Source: Candidatus Nomurabacteria bacterium (GTDB lineage: Bacteria; Patescibacteriota; Minisyncoccia; Phycocordibacterales; SBAW01). From it: a DNA stretch of 12,743 nucleotides. Under the pieces are notes generated by a model that saw only the letters and a program-made list of their open reading frames with translations, made no database searches and had not been told where the DNA came from. Below, piece after piece: positions 6,610 to 12,743 of the stretch; within the stretch, counting starts at the first letter, position 1; each line of letters opens with the position of its first letter. The stretch is from assembly GCA_943355135.1 (NCBI GenBank), contig CALREG010000018.1, forward strand, positions 1 to 12,743. Reading direction: 5' to 3'. Position numbers and translations under genes: made by a program.

Positions 6610-7107
6610 ATGGCTACTGCCGTAGTGTCTGAGCTGCTGGCTCCACTGGAAGTCGTGGAGCAAATTGCTACCGCCAACGATTGGGAGATCGATCGGGGCA
6701 AAACCGACGACACCGTCATTATGTTTGTCGAAGGTCGTTGCAGCGAGTACGAGGTCGCGTTTACTTGGTTCGAGAACACCCAACTGCTGCACGTTGCTTG
6801 CGGGTTTGATCTCAAGGTGCCCAAGAACCGCCAGAAAGAGTTGGACAAGCTCATCAAGACACTCAACCAAGAGCAGTGGCTCGGGCACTTCGACTACTGG
6901 GAGGAGGCGGGTTTGGTGCTCCTTAGGCACTGCATCTTGCGAGCACCAGAAGAGAAGATCACCACCAAACAGGTCTTCGGTGTGCTGGAGCGAGTACTCA
7001 ATACCTCCGAGGACAATGTTTCGGCCTTCAGGTTTGTTGTGGATGACAAGATGACGGCGAGCGCCGCTCTGGAACTCAACATCACCACAACGCAAGGCAC
7101 TGCATAA
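6610..7107 (+). CDS. YbjN-domain protein
   Basis: The YbjN family (type III secretion chaperone-like fold) is recognised by NQEQWLGHFDYWEEAGLVLLRHCIL (about 86-110), which follows the family pattern LWLGHFDLW...G-(L/M)-(V/L)-(M/L/Y)-R plus a hydrophobic stretch. Proteins of this family are loosely linked to stress responses and motility in proteobacteria; their biochemical role is unclear, and nothing here narrows it. It has no signal peptide or membrane segment and is 165 aa. AGGAGG (6598-6603) with 6-nt spacing before the ATG is the best SD in the window. The 49-nt gap after rnc contains an inverted repeat GTGAGAA (6560-6566) / TTCTCAC (6587-6593) without a U-tract, so it may be a processing stem rather than a terminator. 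Confidence 0.8.
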   Translation: MATAVVSELLAPLEVVEQIATANDWEIDRGKTDDTVIMFVEGRCSEYEVAFTWFENTQLLHVACGFDLKVPKNRQKELDKLIKTLNQEQWLGHFDYWEEAGLVLLRHCILRAPEEKITTKQVFGVLERVLNTSEDNVSAFRFVVDDKMTASAALELNITTTQGTA

Positions 7108-7114
7108 GGCTACA

Positions 7115-7139
7115 CCCCGCTACGGCGGGGCTTTTTCTT
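7115..7139 (+). terminator. Intrinsic terminator with UACG tetraloop
   Basis: CCCCGC (7115-7120) and GCGGGG (7125-7130) enclose TACG, closed by C-G, which is the extra-stable UNCG tetraloop form. CTTTTTCTTT follows. It ends the rpmF-nusB-rnc-YbjN stretch 8 nt after the stop codon. Confidence 0.93.
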
Positions 7140-7148
7140 TGCTAGAAT
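7140..7148 (+). promoter_or_regulatory. Extended -10 promoter of smc
   Basis: TGC-TAGAAT fits the extended -10 form TGn-TANAAT and begins at the end of the terminator T-run. It ends 7 nt before the ATG at 7156, so initiation would fall on or beside the start codon. No -35 match is seen, as is common for extended -10 promoters. No SD lies before 7156. Confidence 0.55.
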
Positions 7149-7155
7149 GGGGCGT

Positions 7156-9333
7156 ATGCGGCTCAAGTCGATAGAACTATCGGGGTTTAAGTCTTTTGCC
7201 AAAAAGACGCAATTAGAGTTTGGCACCGCCATTACCTCTATTGTCGGGCCCAACGGTTCGGGCAAGTCCAATGTGGCCGAGTCGTTCCGCTTTGTACTTG
7301 GCGAGCAATCGATGAAGAGCATGCGCGGCAAGCGCGGCGAAGATTTAATCTGGAACGGTTCTGCCAGCACCCCGCGCGGCGGGCGCGCGGGGGTCAAACT
7401 CGTGTTCGACAACTCGGACCGCGCGCTCAATCTCGACTTCGACGAAGTGTCTATCGAGCGCGTGGTGCATCGCGGCGGCGGCAATGATTATCTTTTAAAC
7501 GGAAGCCAAGTGCGCCTGCGCGATGTATCAGAACTTCTTTCTCAGGCCAACATCGGTGCCTCGGGTCACCACATCATTTCGCAAGGCGAGGCCGACCGCG
7601 TCCTCTCATCCTCGGCGCGTGAGCGTCGCGAGATGGTAGAGGACGCGCTGGGGCTTACGGCATTTTTGTATAAACGCGAGGAAGCCGAACGCAAGTTGGA
7701 AAAGACTGCCGAGAACATGCGCGAGGTAGCAGGTCTGCGCCGCGAGCTCGCGCCGCACCTCAAGTTTTTGTTGGGGCAGGTCAAAAAGATAGAAGACGCC
7801 GCCAAACTGCGCGATGAGCTCGCGGAGAAGTACGCCGAGTACCTCAAGCGCGAGAGCATCCATTTGGTGGGCGAGCGCGAGCTCCTTGCCGCAGAGCGCG
7901 GTCCGCAAGACGAGCACAAGGCGCTCGGGGTGCGCATCGAGCACCTCCGCACGAGCTTGAGCAAAAAGCATGACGCGGGCACCGACGAGCTTATTGCGCT
8001 GGAAGGCCGCGGTCGCGATGCCAGCCGACGACGCGAAATGATAGTCCGCGAGTTGGGGAGTATCGAGGGCGAACTACGTGCGCAAGCACGGTTGGTGGGC
8101 GAGCAGGGCGGCACCGTCCCTGCGGGAGAGGCTCGCGCTTTTGGCGAGCAAATTCTGGAATTGGCGGGAGCTTCAAAACTGTCTGAGCTCATTGCGCTCG
8201 CGCGCAGCTTTTTGCACAAACTGTCTGCCGCCGCGCACAAAGACGACTCGGCGCATCTGGAAGAAAAAAAGAAGAAGCTTGAGCATGAGCTTAAAACTCT
8301 GGAGACCGAAGAAGAGCGTGTTCATAAAGAGGTCGCCGCTCTGCGCAAAAAAATAGAGGGGGACAAAGACGCCTCCCGCGATGCCGAGCGCGAGCTCTTT
8401 GCGGCGATGGCGCGAAGATCCGAGTTGGAGGCCGCACTAGCCGTCCTGCGTGCTCGCGAGAGTGTGCTTGCGGGCGAGGAATCGCGATTTAAAGAGGAGC
8501 TCCGCGAGGCAGGTATACTGCTCGGCCGTATGCCGGAGTATGAGTCGGCAGAAGTGGTATTTGAAGACGAACCTCGTTCTGCCCAAGAAGACCGCCGCCG
8601 CAAGCTCGAACGCCTTAAAATCCGGCTCGAGGAGGCGGGGTTGGGCAACAGCAGCGAGATACTCAAAGAGCACAAAGAGACAGTCGACCGCGATGCCTTT
8701 TTGGAGCGCGAGCTCGCCGACCTAGAGGCCTCAGCCGCATCTTTGCGCACACTGATAGAAGACCTGACCAAAACGCTCGAGACCCGCTTCGGCGACGGCA
8801 TCGATCTTATCAACAAAGAGTTCAACGACTTTTTTAAACTCATGTTCGGCGGCGGTTCCGCGAGCCTCAGTATTGTCAAAGAGACTAGGCTTAAGCGCGT
8901 GAGTCAAAGGTCTGACCTTGAGAGCCCTGAGCTAAGGTCAGACCTTAAAGACGATGATGAAGAGGATGTTGATGTAGAGGAGGGGGTAGAGATTACGATT
9001 GCACTCCCACACAAGCGCATCAAAGGCTTGCACATGCTCTCGGGCGGCGAGCGCGCGCTCACCTCTATTGCGCTCATTTTTGCGATGTCGCAGGTCAATC
9101 CTCCGCCGTTTTTGATACTCGACGAGACCGATGCCGCACTCGACGAGGCCAACTCACGCCGCTATGGCGACATGATAGAAAACCTCTCCCGCAAGTCGCA
9201 GCTCATACTTATCACCCACAACCGCGAGACGATGTCCCGCGCCGGCGTGCTCTACGGCATCACGATGGGCTCCGACGGCGCCTCCAAACTCCTGAGTGTA
9301 AAGTTTGAAGAAGCGCTCGCGGTGGCAAAATAA
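7156..9333 (+). CDS. smc: Short SMC-type chromosome segregation ATPase
   Basis: SMC ATPases compact and segregate the chromosome, normally with ScpA and ScpB, neither of which is in this window. From the ATG at 7156 the protein is 725 aa and begins MRLKSIELSGFKSFAKK, the usual SMC start; the ATG at 7147 lies in the promoter. The head motifs are complete: Walker A GPNGSGKS (31-38), ABC signature LSGGERAL (628-635), Walker B FLILDETDAALDEAN (652-666) and the H-loop THNRE (687-691). Two charged arms (about 170-330 and 360-545) lie between. Canonical SMCs are about 1,150-1,200 aa; here both arms are short. The middle (about 315-360) is only a small Gly/Ala-rich segment without the recognisable SMC hinge fold or a zinc hook. 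An acidic insertion at about 584-610 precedes the signature and is partly encoded by a palindromic repeat. Confidence 0.93.
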   Translation: MRLKSIELSGFKSFAKKTQLEFGTAITSIVGPNGSGKSNVAESFRFVLGEQSMKSMRGKRGEDLIWNGSASTPRGGRAGVKLVFDNSDRALNLDFDEVSIERVVHRGGGNDYLLNGSQVRLRDVSELLSQANIGASGHHIISQGEADRVLSSSARERREMVEDALGLTAFLYKREEAERKLEKTAENMREVAGLRRELAPHLKFLLGQVKKIEDAAKLRDELAEKYAEYLKRESIHLVGERELLAAERGPQDEHKALGVRIEHLRTSLSKKHDAGTDELIALEGRGRDASRRREMIVRELGSIEGELRAQARLVGEQGGTVPAGEARAFGEQILELAGASKLSELIALARSFLHKLSAAAHKDDSAHLEEKKKKLEHELKTLETEEERVHKEVAALRKKIEGDKDASRDAERELFAAMARRSELEAALAVLRARESVLAGEESRFKEELREAGILLGRMPEYESAEVVFEDEPRSAQEDRRRKLERLKIRLEEAGLGNSSEILKEHKETVDRDAFLERELADLEASAASLRTLIEDLTKTLETRFGDGIDLINKEFNDFFKLMFGGGSASLSIVKETRLKRVSQRSDLESPELRSDLKDDDEEDVDVEEGVEITIALPHKRIKGLHMLSGGERALTSIALIFAMSQVNPPPFLILDETDAALDEANSRRYGDMIENLSRKSQLILITHNRETMSRAGVLYGITMGSDGASKLLSVKFEEALAVAK
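8907..8946 (+). repeat. Palindromic element inside smc
   Basis: AAGGTCTGACCTT (8907-8919) is repeated as its exact reverse complement AAGGTCAGACCTT (8934-8946), giving a 13-bp stem with a 14-nt loop. Each arm is itself a 6-bp palindrome around one base. The element stays in frame and encodes a duplicated RSDL peptide in the SMC region that is normally short before the LSGGE signature. It resembles the in-frame palindromic elements known from Rickettsia, but relatedness is not shown. Confidence 0.8.
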
Positions 9334-9382
9334 TAAAAAACAAGGTAGAGTTTTTGAGGACTGCAATTATGGGGAGATAGCA

Positions 9383-9544
9383 ATGGCGGGCGAGTTTGAC
9401 GTTCCGTTCAAGATACCGGTACAGAAACCGGAAGAGCCGGTAAAGCAGGAAAAGTATATCCTGCGACAGCACGAAGGAACCTATTACACCGAAGTTTCTC
9501 TCGAACCGGCTACACCAACTCAAAATCCAGCTGACGAACACTAA
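9383..9544 (+). CDS. Small hypothetical protein, 53 aa
   Basis: I do not recognise this protein. It begins MAGEFDVPFKIP, has a charged proline-containing middle (QKPEEPVKQEKYILRQHEGT) and a proline/threonine-rich tail, with no cysteine or membrane segment. The ATG at 9383 has GGGGAG (9371-9376) at 6-nt spacing. A longer frame starting at 9305 overlaps the end of smc and lacks a ribosome site. The gene lies 49 nt after smc on the same strand, so co-transcription is possible. Its last 35 bases overlap the 3' end of the convergent rnr gene, and no terminator separates the two. Confidence 0.65.
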   Translation: MAGEFDVPFKIPVQKPEEPVKQEKYILRQHEGTYYTEVSLEPATPTQNPADEH

Positions 9545-11426
9545 GATCGGCAGCCACGAGTTTTACGCGCACGGAGTCTCCGAGCGCGTATTTTTTTTGT
9601 GTTTTTTGGCCTACCAACGCGTATTCTTTGGCAGAGTAGTTGTAGAAGTCGTCGCCGATGGTGCGCACCCGCACCAAGCCTTCGGCCGAGGAGGCCTTGT
9701 CCTCTACATACAGCCCCCAGTCGGTGACACCGGAAATAACGGCATCAAAGGTCTGCCCAACCTTGCCGGTCATATACTCAACCAGTTTGTACTTGATAGA
9801 GTCGCGGTCGGCCGTAGTTGCCTTTGCTTCCTGCTCGCTTGCAAGCAGGCAGCGCTTCTCGAGGTCGATATACTCGCGGCGGGTAATAGGTTTGCCATTA
9901 AGGTGCGACTCCAAAATGCGGTGTGCGAGCATGTCGGGGTAGCGCCGGATAGGGGAGGTAAACTGCGTATAGTATTTAAACGACAGTCCAAAGTGCCCGA
10001 TATTTTTGGTCGAGTAGATTGCCTTGGCCATCGAGCGCAGTGTCGCGGTGCGTATAAGCGTTGCCTCGGGCTTTCCCTCTATTTGTTTGAGTAAATGCTG
10101 AATATCCTTGGCCGTGTACTTGCCCTTCTTTTTATTAAACTCGTAGCCTATGGCGCGGACAAAGGTACCGAGCTCATCAATGCGGTCGGCCTTCGGCTCG
10201 TCGTGGATGCGGTACAAGAATACCATCCCTGCCTCAGGCACCTTTTCGGCAAGCTTAGACACATACTCAGACACCTCGCGGTTGCACAGGAGCATAAACT
10301 CCTCAATGAGCCAGTTGGTGTCGATGCGCACTTTGCGTGTGACCTTCAGCGGCACGCCGTTTGAATCGAGCTCAAACTCAACTTCGTTGTCACCAAAGTC
10401 CACCGCGCCATCATCCGCTCTGCGTTTGCGCATCGCGGTGGCGAGCATGCGCATAGTGTTGAGCTCTTGGAGGTACGGACCGTCTTGGGTGTCCAAAACT
10501 TTTTGCGCTTCTTCGTAACTAAAACGTTTGTTTGAGTTGATAACCGATTTAGTAAATGTGCGCTCAAGCACCACGCCGTTTGCATTCATTTTAAACAGCG
10601 CCGAAAATGCGAGTCGATCTTCGTTTGCTACGAGCGAGCAAACATTCCCCGACAAAGCGTGGGGGAGCATTGGGATAGTTGCATCAACCAAGTACACGCT
10701 GGTGCCGCGTTTTATTGCTTCGTCGTCTATCGCCGTTCCGGGGCGGCAAAAAAAGGTCGCGTCTGCAATATGCACGCCCACTTCAAACTCGTTGTTGGGG
10801 AGTGTGCGGACCGACAGTGCGTCATCAAAGTCTTTTGCCGATACCGGGTCTATCGTCATCGTGGTGAGATGGCGCAGGTCGGCACGTTTCGGTATCTCTT
10901 CGGCAATAATCGAGGCGTGATTTTTTTCTATAGCTTCGGCCTCGGCCTCTACTTCGGCAGGGAAGGAAGTTTTAAATCCGTGCTCCATTACAATCGCGTT
11001 CATCTCGACGCGATGCTCACCCGCTTTGCCTATTACTTCGAGTACTTCGCCTTTGGCAACCTTGCCATCAAACGACAGGAGTTTAATCAGCACTTTAGAA
11101 CCCTCCTCAGGTTTAGTCTTGAGTACGACCGGCTGATTAAATCGGCCGTCGGCGGGTATAGCAACACCGCCTCTGATGGTCGCAACAAACTCGGTTTTGG
11201 CACGCTCAACAATTTTGATGACGCGACCGCGCGGGCGGGGGAAGAGTGAGAGAAGCTCGACTTCTACCTGATCGCCATTGAGCGCGCCATTGAGCTTTTC
11301 GGGGAATACCTCGATATCCTCTTTGGTCGAATCATCCGGCCACGCCATATACCCCGTGCCTTTGCGGGTTACTTCTATAATACCTGCTACTGGTTTTTTG
11401 GCCCCTTGGCCACTAGAGTTCTTCAC
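9510..11426 (-). CDS. rnr: Ribonuclease R (RNB-family 3'-5' exoribonuclease)
   Basis: Processive 3'-5' exoribonuclease for structured RNA, rRNA quality control and mRNA decay. An N-terminal cold-shock/OB-type region (about 10-150) is followed by the RNB domain. The metal-binding motif DPVSAKDFDDAL (193-204) carries D193, D199, D201 and D202. VGVHIADATFF (217-227), CNREV (381-385), LYRIHDEP (404-411) and HFGL...FTSPIRRYPD (478-498) are all typical. A C-terminal S1 domain spans about 556-636 (GQTFDAVISGVTDWGLYVE). At 638 aa it is shorter than E. coli RNase R (about 813) and lacks the N-terminal winged-helix segment and the basic tail, but the SPIRRYPD motif and S1 domain favour rnr over an unrelated RNB protein. 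The start is GTG, without an SD and 8 nt below a -10 box, so the mRNA is probably near-leaderless. Confidence 0.95.
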   Translation of the reverse strand: MKNSSGQGAKKPVAGIIEVTRKGTGYMAWPDDSTKEDIEVFPEKLNGALNGDQVEVELLSLFPRPRGRVIKIVERAKTEFVATIRGGVAIPADGRFNQPVVLKTKPEEGSKVLIKLLSFDGKVAKGEVLEVIGKAGEHRVEMNAIVMEHGFKTSFPAEVEAEAEAIEKNHASIIAEEIPKRADLRHLTTMTIDPVSAKDFDDALSVRTLPNNEFEVGVHIADATFFCRPGTAIDDEAIKRGTSVYLVDATIPMLPHALSGNVCSLVANEDRLAFSALFKMNANGVVLERTFTKSVINSNKRFSYEEAQKVLDTQDGPYLQELNTMRMLATAMRKRRADDGAVDFGDNEVEFELDSNGVPLKVTRKVRIDTNWLIEEFMLLCNREVSEYVSKLAEKVPEAGMVFLYRIHDEPKADRIDELGTFVRAIGYEFNKKKGKYTAKDIQHLLKQIEGKPEATLIRTATLRSMAKAIYSTKNIGHFGLSFKYYTQFTSPIRRYPDMLAHRILESHLNGKPITRREYIDLEKRCLLASEQEAKATTADRDSIKYKLVEYMTGKVGQTFDAVISGVTDWGLYVEDKASSAEGLVRVRTIGDDFYNYSAKEYALVGQKTQKKYALGDSVRVKLVAADLSVRQLDFELV

Positions 11427-11434
11427 TTGGCCAC

Positions 11435-11463
11435 ACTATAACACGTAGCAAGATACGTTGCAA
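11435..11463 (-). promoter_or_regulatory. rnr promoter
   Basis: On the minus strand TTGCAA (11458-11463), a 17-nt spacer and TATAGT (11435-11440) form a good sigma-70-type promoter with TGT before the -10 (extended form). The GTG start is 8 nt below the -10 box, so the leader would be about 0-2 nt. TTGCAA is its own reverse complement. On the plus strand it would face a weak TAAAAA at 11481-11486, again with a 17-nt spacer. Confidence 0.7.
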
Positions 11464-11494
11464 AATATAGTTATCTCGCCTAAAAAGCGTAGCC

Positions 11495-11620
11495 GGAGGT
11501 AATTGTGTTGGACAAATAGTCTGGCCTCGCCGTCGCGTCCTCCGTGATACGCGTCGGACGAGGAGACCCGAGGACTTTTGGCCAGCATAATTACTGCAGG
11601 CTTTTAGTTGTCCACAAGTG
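11495..11620 (+). promoter_or_regulatory. Structured RNA leader (candidate cis-regulatory element)
   Basis: Nested complementary segments form a rod: TGGACAA (11509-11515) with TTGTCCA (11608-11614), CTGGCC (11521-11526) with GGCCAG (11580-11585), TCG (11527-11529) with CGA (11569-11571), and TCCTC (11538-11542) with GAGGA (11560-11564). At its 5' side GGAGG-N5-GTG (11495-11507) opens a four-codon frame ending at TAG 11517-11519. No known Rfam-type core (tmRNA, RNase P, SRP, hammerhead) is recognised. Nested pairing and the attenuator downstream suggest a regulatory leader or small RNA. Confidence 0.45.
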
Positions 11621-11646
11621 CTCCTATCTCATACAACTAGAGGAGG
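11621..11646 (+). promoter_or_regulatory. SD-sequestering hairpin
   Basis: CTCCT (11621-11625) can pair with AGGAG (11641-11645), which is part of GAGGAGG, a near-perfect SD placed 4 nt before the ATG at 11651. TCCTC at 11538-11542 could compete for the same SD, so alternative folds are possible. The ATG opens a frame different from that of the RDTY-repeat protein. Confidence 0.35.
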
Positions 11647-11660
11647 TATTATGGAGCGAC

Positions 11661-11693
11661 AGGGTAAACCGCCAGACGGTTTGTCCTTTTTTT
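11661..11693 (+). terminator. Intrinsic terminator/attenuator before the RDTY-repeat gene
   Basis: AGGGTAAACCG (11661-11671) pairs with CGGTTTGTCCT (11677-11687) over 11 bp, two of them G-U, around a CCAGA loop, and the last U pairs into a run of seven T (11687-11693). It sits 8 nt after the ATG at 11651 and 28 nt before the ATG at 11722. With no promoter evident between, expression of the downstream gene would need read-through. Confidence 0.7.
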
Positions 11694-11721
11694 ATTGGTC
11701 AAATCGCCTGGTGGGCCCAAC

Positions 11722-12684
11722 ATGGACTCACCTTTTTCTAAACAACCCCCATACCACTTTCCAATCCGCATACCGAGCGCCGCACGCTTCCTGCAGCAGC
11801 TTGGTGCAGGCACAGCGGTCGCAGCATTTCTCCTTGCTGGTTTTTATAACGGGACACTCATGTCTGCAGCGCAGAGCTTTACCAACGCCACCTACGCAGT
11901 GCGCGACACCTACGTGGAAGTAGTGGGGGGAGTCGCGCAAACATACGTGAGTGGTATATCTAAGGTCGACCAGATGGCCACCATGTTGGACATTGCTTCT
12001 CCCGATCTTTCGTACGTAGCCTATTTGCCTGACACTGTTGCAGATACGACTGCTGATTTTTATACCGGCATAGCGCGCGCCTTTGTAAGCAGTACATATG
12101 CGGCGCGCGATACCTACGCTGCGGCAGTCGGCACTATTGCACAGAACATAGTACAAACGGGCAAAATGAGCGAGATGACCAAGGTTTCCAACGTATCTTC
12201 GCCAACAGCAGCTCTAAACTTGGCTGACCAGCTGACGCCATATATTGCAAACACTATACAAAACAGTGCGGCAGTTCTTGCAGTGGCAGAGCCTGCGCCG
12301 ATGGCTCCTGATCCAGTGCTCTTTGTAGAGTATGTGCCCGCGTCGGATGCTTTAGCGGCAAGCCTCGCAGCTGCCTCAACGGTTGAGGACTATCTGCAGT
12401 ATCTCCCCGGAGAACTTATCAAGACCACCGTACGCGCCTATAACTCTTTTGACCACGCTTTTGTAGGTGTCCTATATACTGTCCGCGACACATACGCCTC
12501 GAGTGTTGGTGCAGTGGCTCAAGTATTTGTCGGTGGAGTATACCAAGCGGGCGACCTGCAAATGCAGGCGTATCAAACAGCAGGTGTTGCTTTGGCACAA
12601 GTAGACATATCCCCGCAAATGGACGAGATGACCAACGTTTTCAATACCATTTCAAAATTACAACCTCCAACTCTACAACACTAA
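11722..12684 (+). CDS. Membrane-anchored protein with three RDTY repeats
   Basis: I do not recognise this family. From the ATG at 11722 it is 320 aa. Residues 1-23 carry several basic residues, then a hydrophobic stretch (about 27-48, LGAGTAVAAFLLAGFYNG) forms a membrane anchor or uncleaved signal, so the rest is probably outside the cell membrane. Three imperfect 23-residue repeats follow the pattern (T/L)YxxRDTYxxxVGxxAQxxVxxG at 57-79, 125-147 and 251-273. The first two are 68 residues apart and the last two 126, about twice that. The remainder is rich in Ala, Val, Thr and Ser and lacks cysteine, like many surface proteins. GGTGGG lies 6 nt before the ATG, a modest ribosome site; an in-frame TTG at 11695 is less likely. 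The gene follows a structured leader and terminator, suggesting regulated expression. Confidence 0.8.
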   Translation: MDSPFSKQPPYHFPIRIPSAARFLQQLGAGTAVAAFLLAGFYNGTLMSAAQSFTNATYAVRDTYVEVVGGVAQTYVSGISKVDQMATMLDIASPDLSYVAYLPDTVADTTADFYTGIARAFVSSTYAARDTYAAAVGTIAQNIVQTGKMSEMTKVSNVSSPTAALNLADQLTPYIANTIQNSAAVLAVAEPAPMAPDPVLFVEYVPASDALAASLAAASTVEDYLQYLPGELIKTTVRAYNSFDHAFVGVLYTVRDTYASSVGAVAQVFVGGVYQAGDLQMQAYQTAGVALAQVDISPQMDEMTNVFNTISKLQPPTLQH

Positions 12685-12743
12685 TCCTTAGGCCTATTTG
12701 ACCCCTGCTGTCCACTCTGGTAGAGTGCTTGGTAACCCCGCAC
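12685..12743. other. Right edge, no assignable feature
   Basis: The 59 bases after the last stop contain a short stem (CACTC/GAGTG around TGGTA, about 12713-12727) but no U-tract and no complete tRNA arm set. Nothing further can be supported. Confidence 0.3.

Noticed and set aside
5853..6866. A 337-codon open frame on the minus strand opposite rnc
   Set aside because: It lies antisense to a well-conserved gene, has low-complexity Ser/Arg-rich composition and no recognisable motif; it is a frame shadow.
11651..11923. A 90-codon frame with an excellent SD
   Set aside because: After the first dozen codons it overlaps the repeat gene out of frame with atypical composition (Ser, Arg, His, Pro); kept only as a possible leader peptide or slippage entry.
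12697..12743. Possible tRNA 5' half (TGGTAGAG-like D arm, TTGGTAA like a Thr anticodon loop)
   Set aside because: The acceptor, D-stem and anticodon stem cannot be made to pair with correct spacing, and the sequence ends before a T arm.
1..12743. CRISPR arrays, transposases, phage or toxin-antitoxin genes
   Set aside because: No regularly spaced direct repeats and no protein with such motifs were found in any frame.

Overview
The window looks like core chromosome from a reduced-genome bacterium, most plausibly a Patescibacteria/CPR (Parcubacteria-like) lineage. This is inferred from shortened versions of universal proteins (DnaE of 976 aa, SMC of about 725 aa, RNase R of 638 aa without an N-terminal helix-turn-helix), a NusB-NUDIX fusion, dense packing, standard code and no mobile-element genes. 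No taxonomic marker was searched, so the placement is an inference.

Layout. Bases 1-40 hold the edge of a minus-strand frame that repeats a piece of the dnaE 3' end. A strong minus-strand terminator (61-96) closes a two-gene unit: dnaE (583-3513) followed by a 147-aa protein of unknown function (103-546). A 57-bp gap separates dnaE from the divergent rnhB (3571-4167); both starts sit 6-7 nt below a TATACT box, which suggests leaderless mRNAs. A clear promoter (TTGCAA-N17-TATAAT) over the rnhB stop drives a transcript with a foldable leader and a small Cys-containing protein (about 4300-4546), ending in an intrinsic terminator. Then come rpmF (L32), the nusB-NUDIX fusion, rnc and a YbjN-domain protein, closed by a UACG-tetraloop terminator at 7115-7139.

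A hinge-poor mini-SMC (7156-9333) starts just after that terminator, apparently leaderless, and carries an in-frame palindromic insertion (8907-8946) in its C-terminal half. A 53-aa protein (9383-9544) follows and overlaps the convergent RNase R gene (9510-11426, minus) by 35 bp. The 295-bp gap upstream of rnr holds its promoter and, on the plus strand, a highly foldable leader with an SD-sequestering hairpin and an intrinsic terminator. These lie just before a membrane-anchored protein with three copies of a repeat centred on RDTY (11722-12684). The last 59 bases hold nothing I can assign.

The genes are mainly replication (dnaE), RNA:DNA hybrid removal (rnhB), ribosome and rRNA maturation (rpmF, nusB, rnc, rnr) and chromosome organisation (smc). 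The most interesting features are the riboswitch- or attenuator-like leader before the RDTY-repeat protein, the palindromic insertion in smc, the NusB-NUDIX fusion and the recurring leaderless promoter geometry. I see no defence, phage or CRISPR system.
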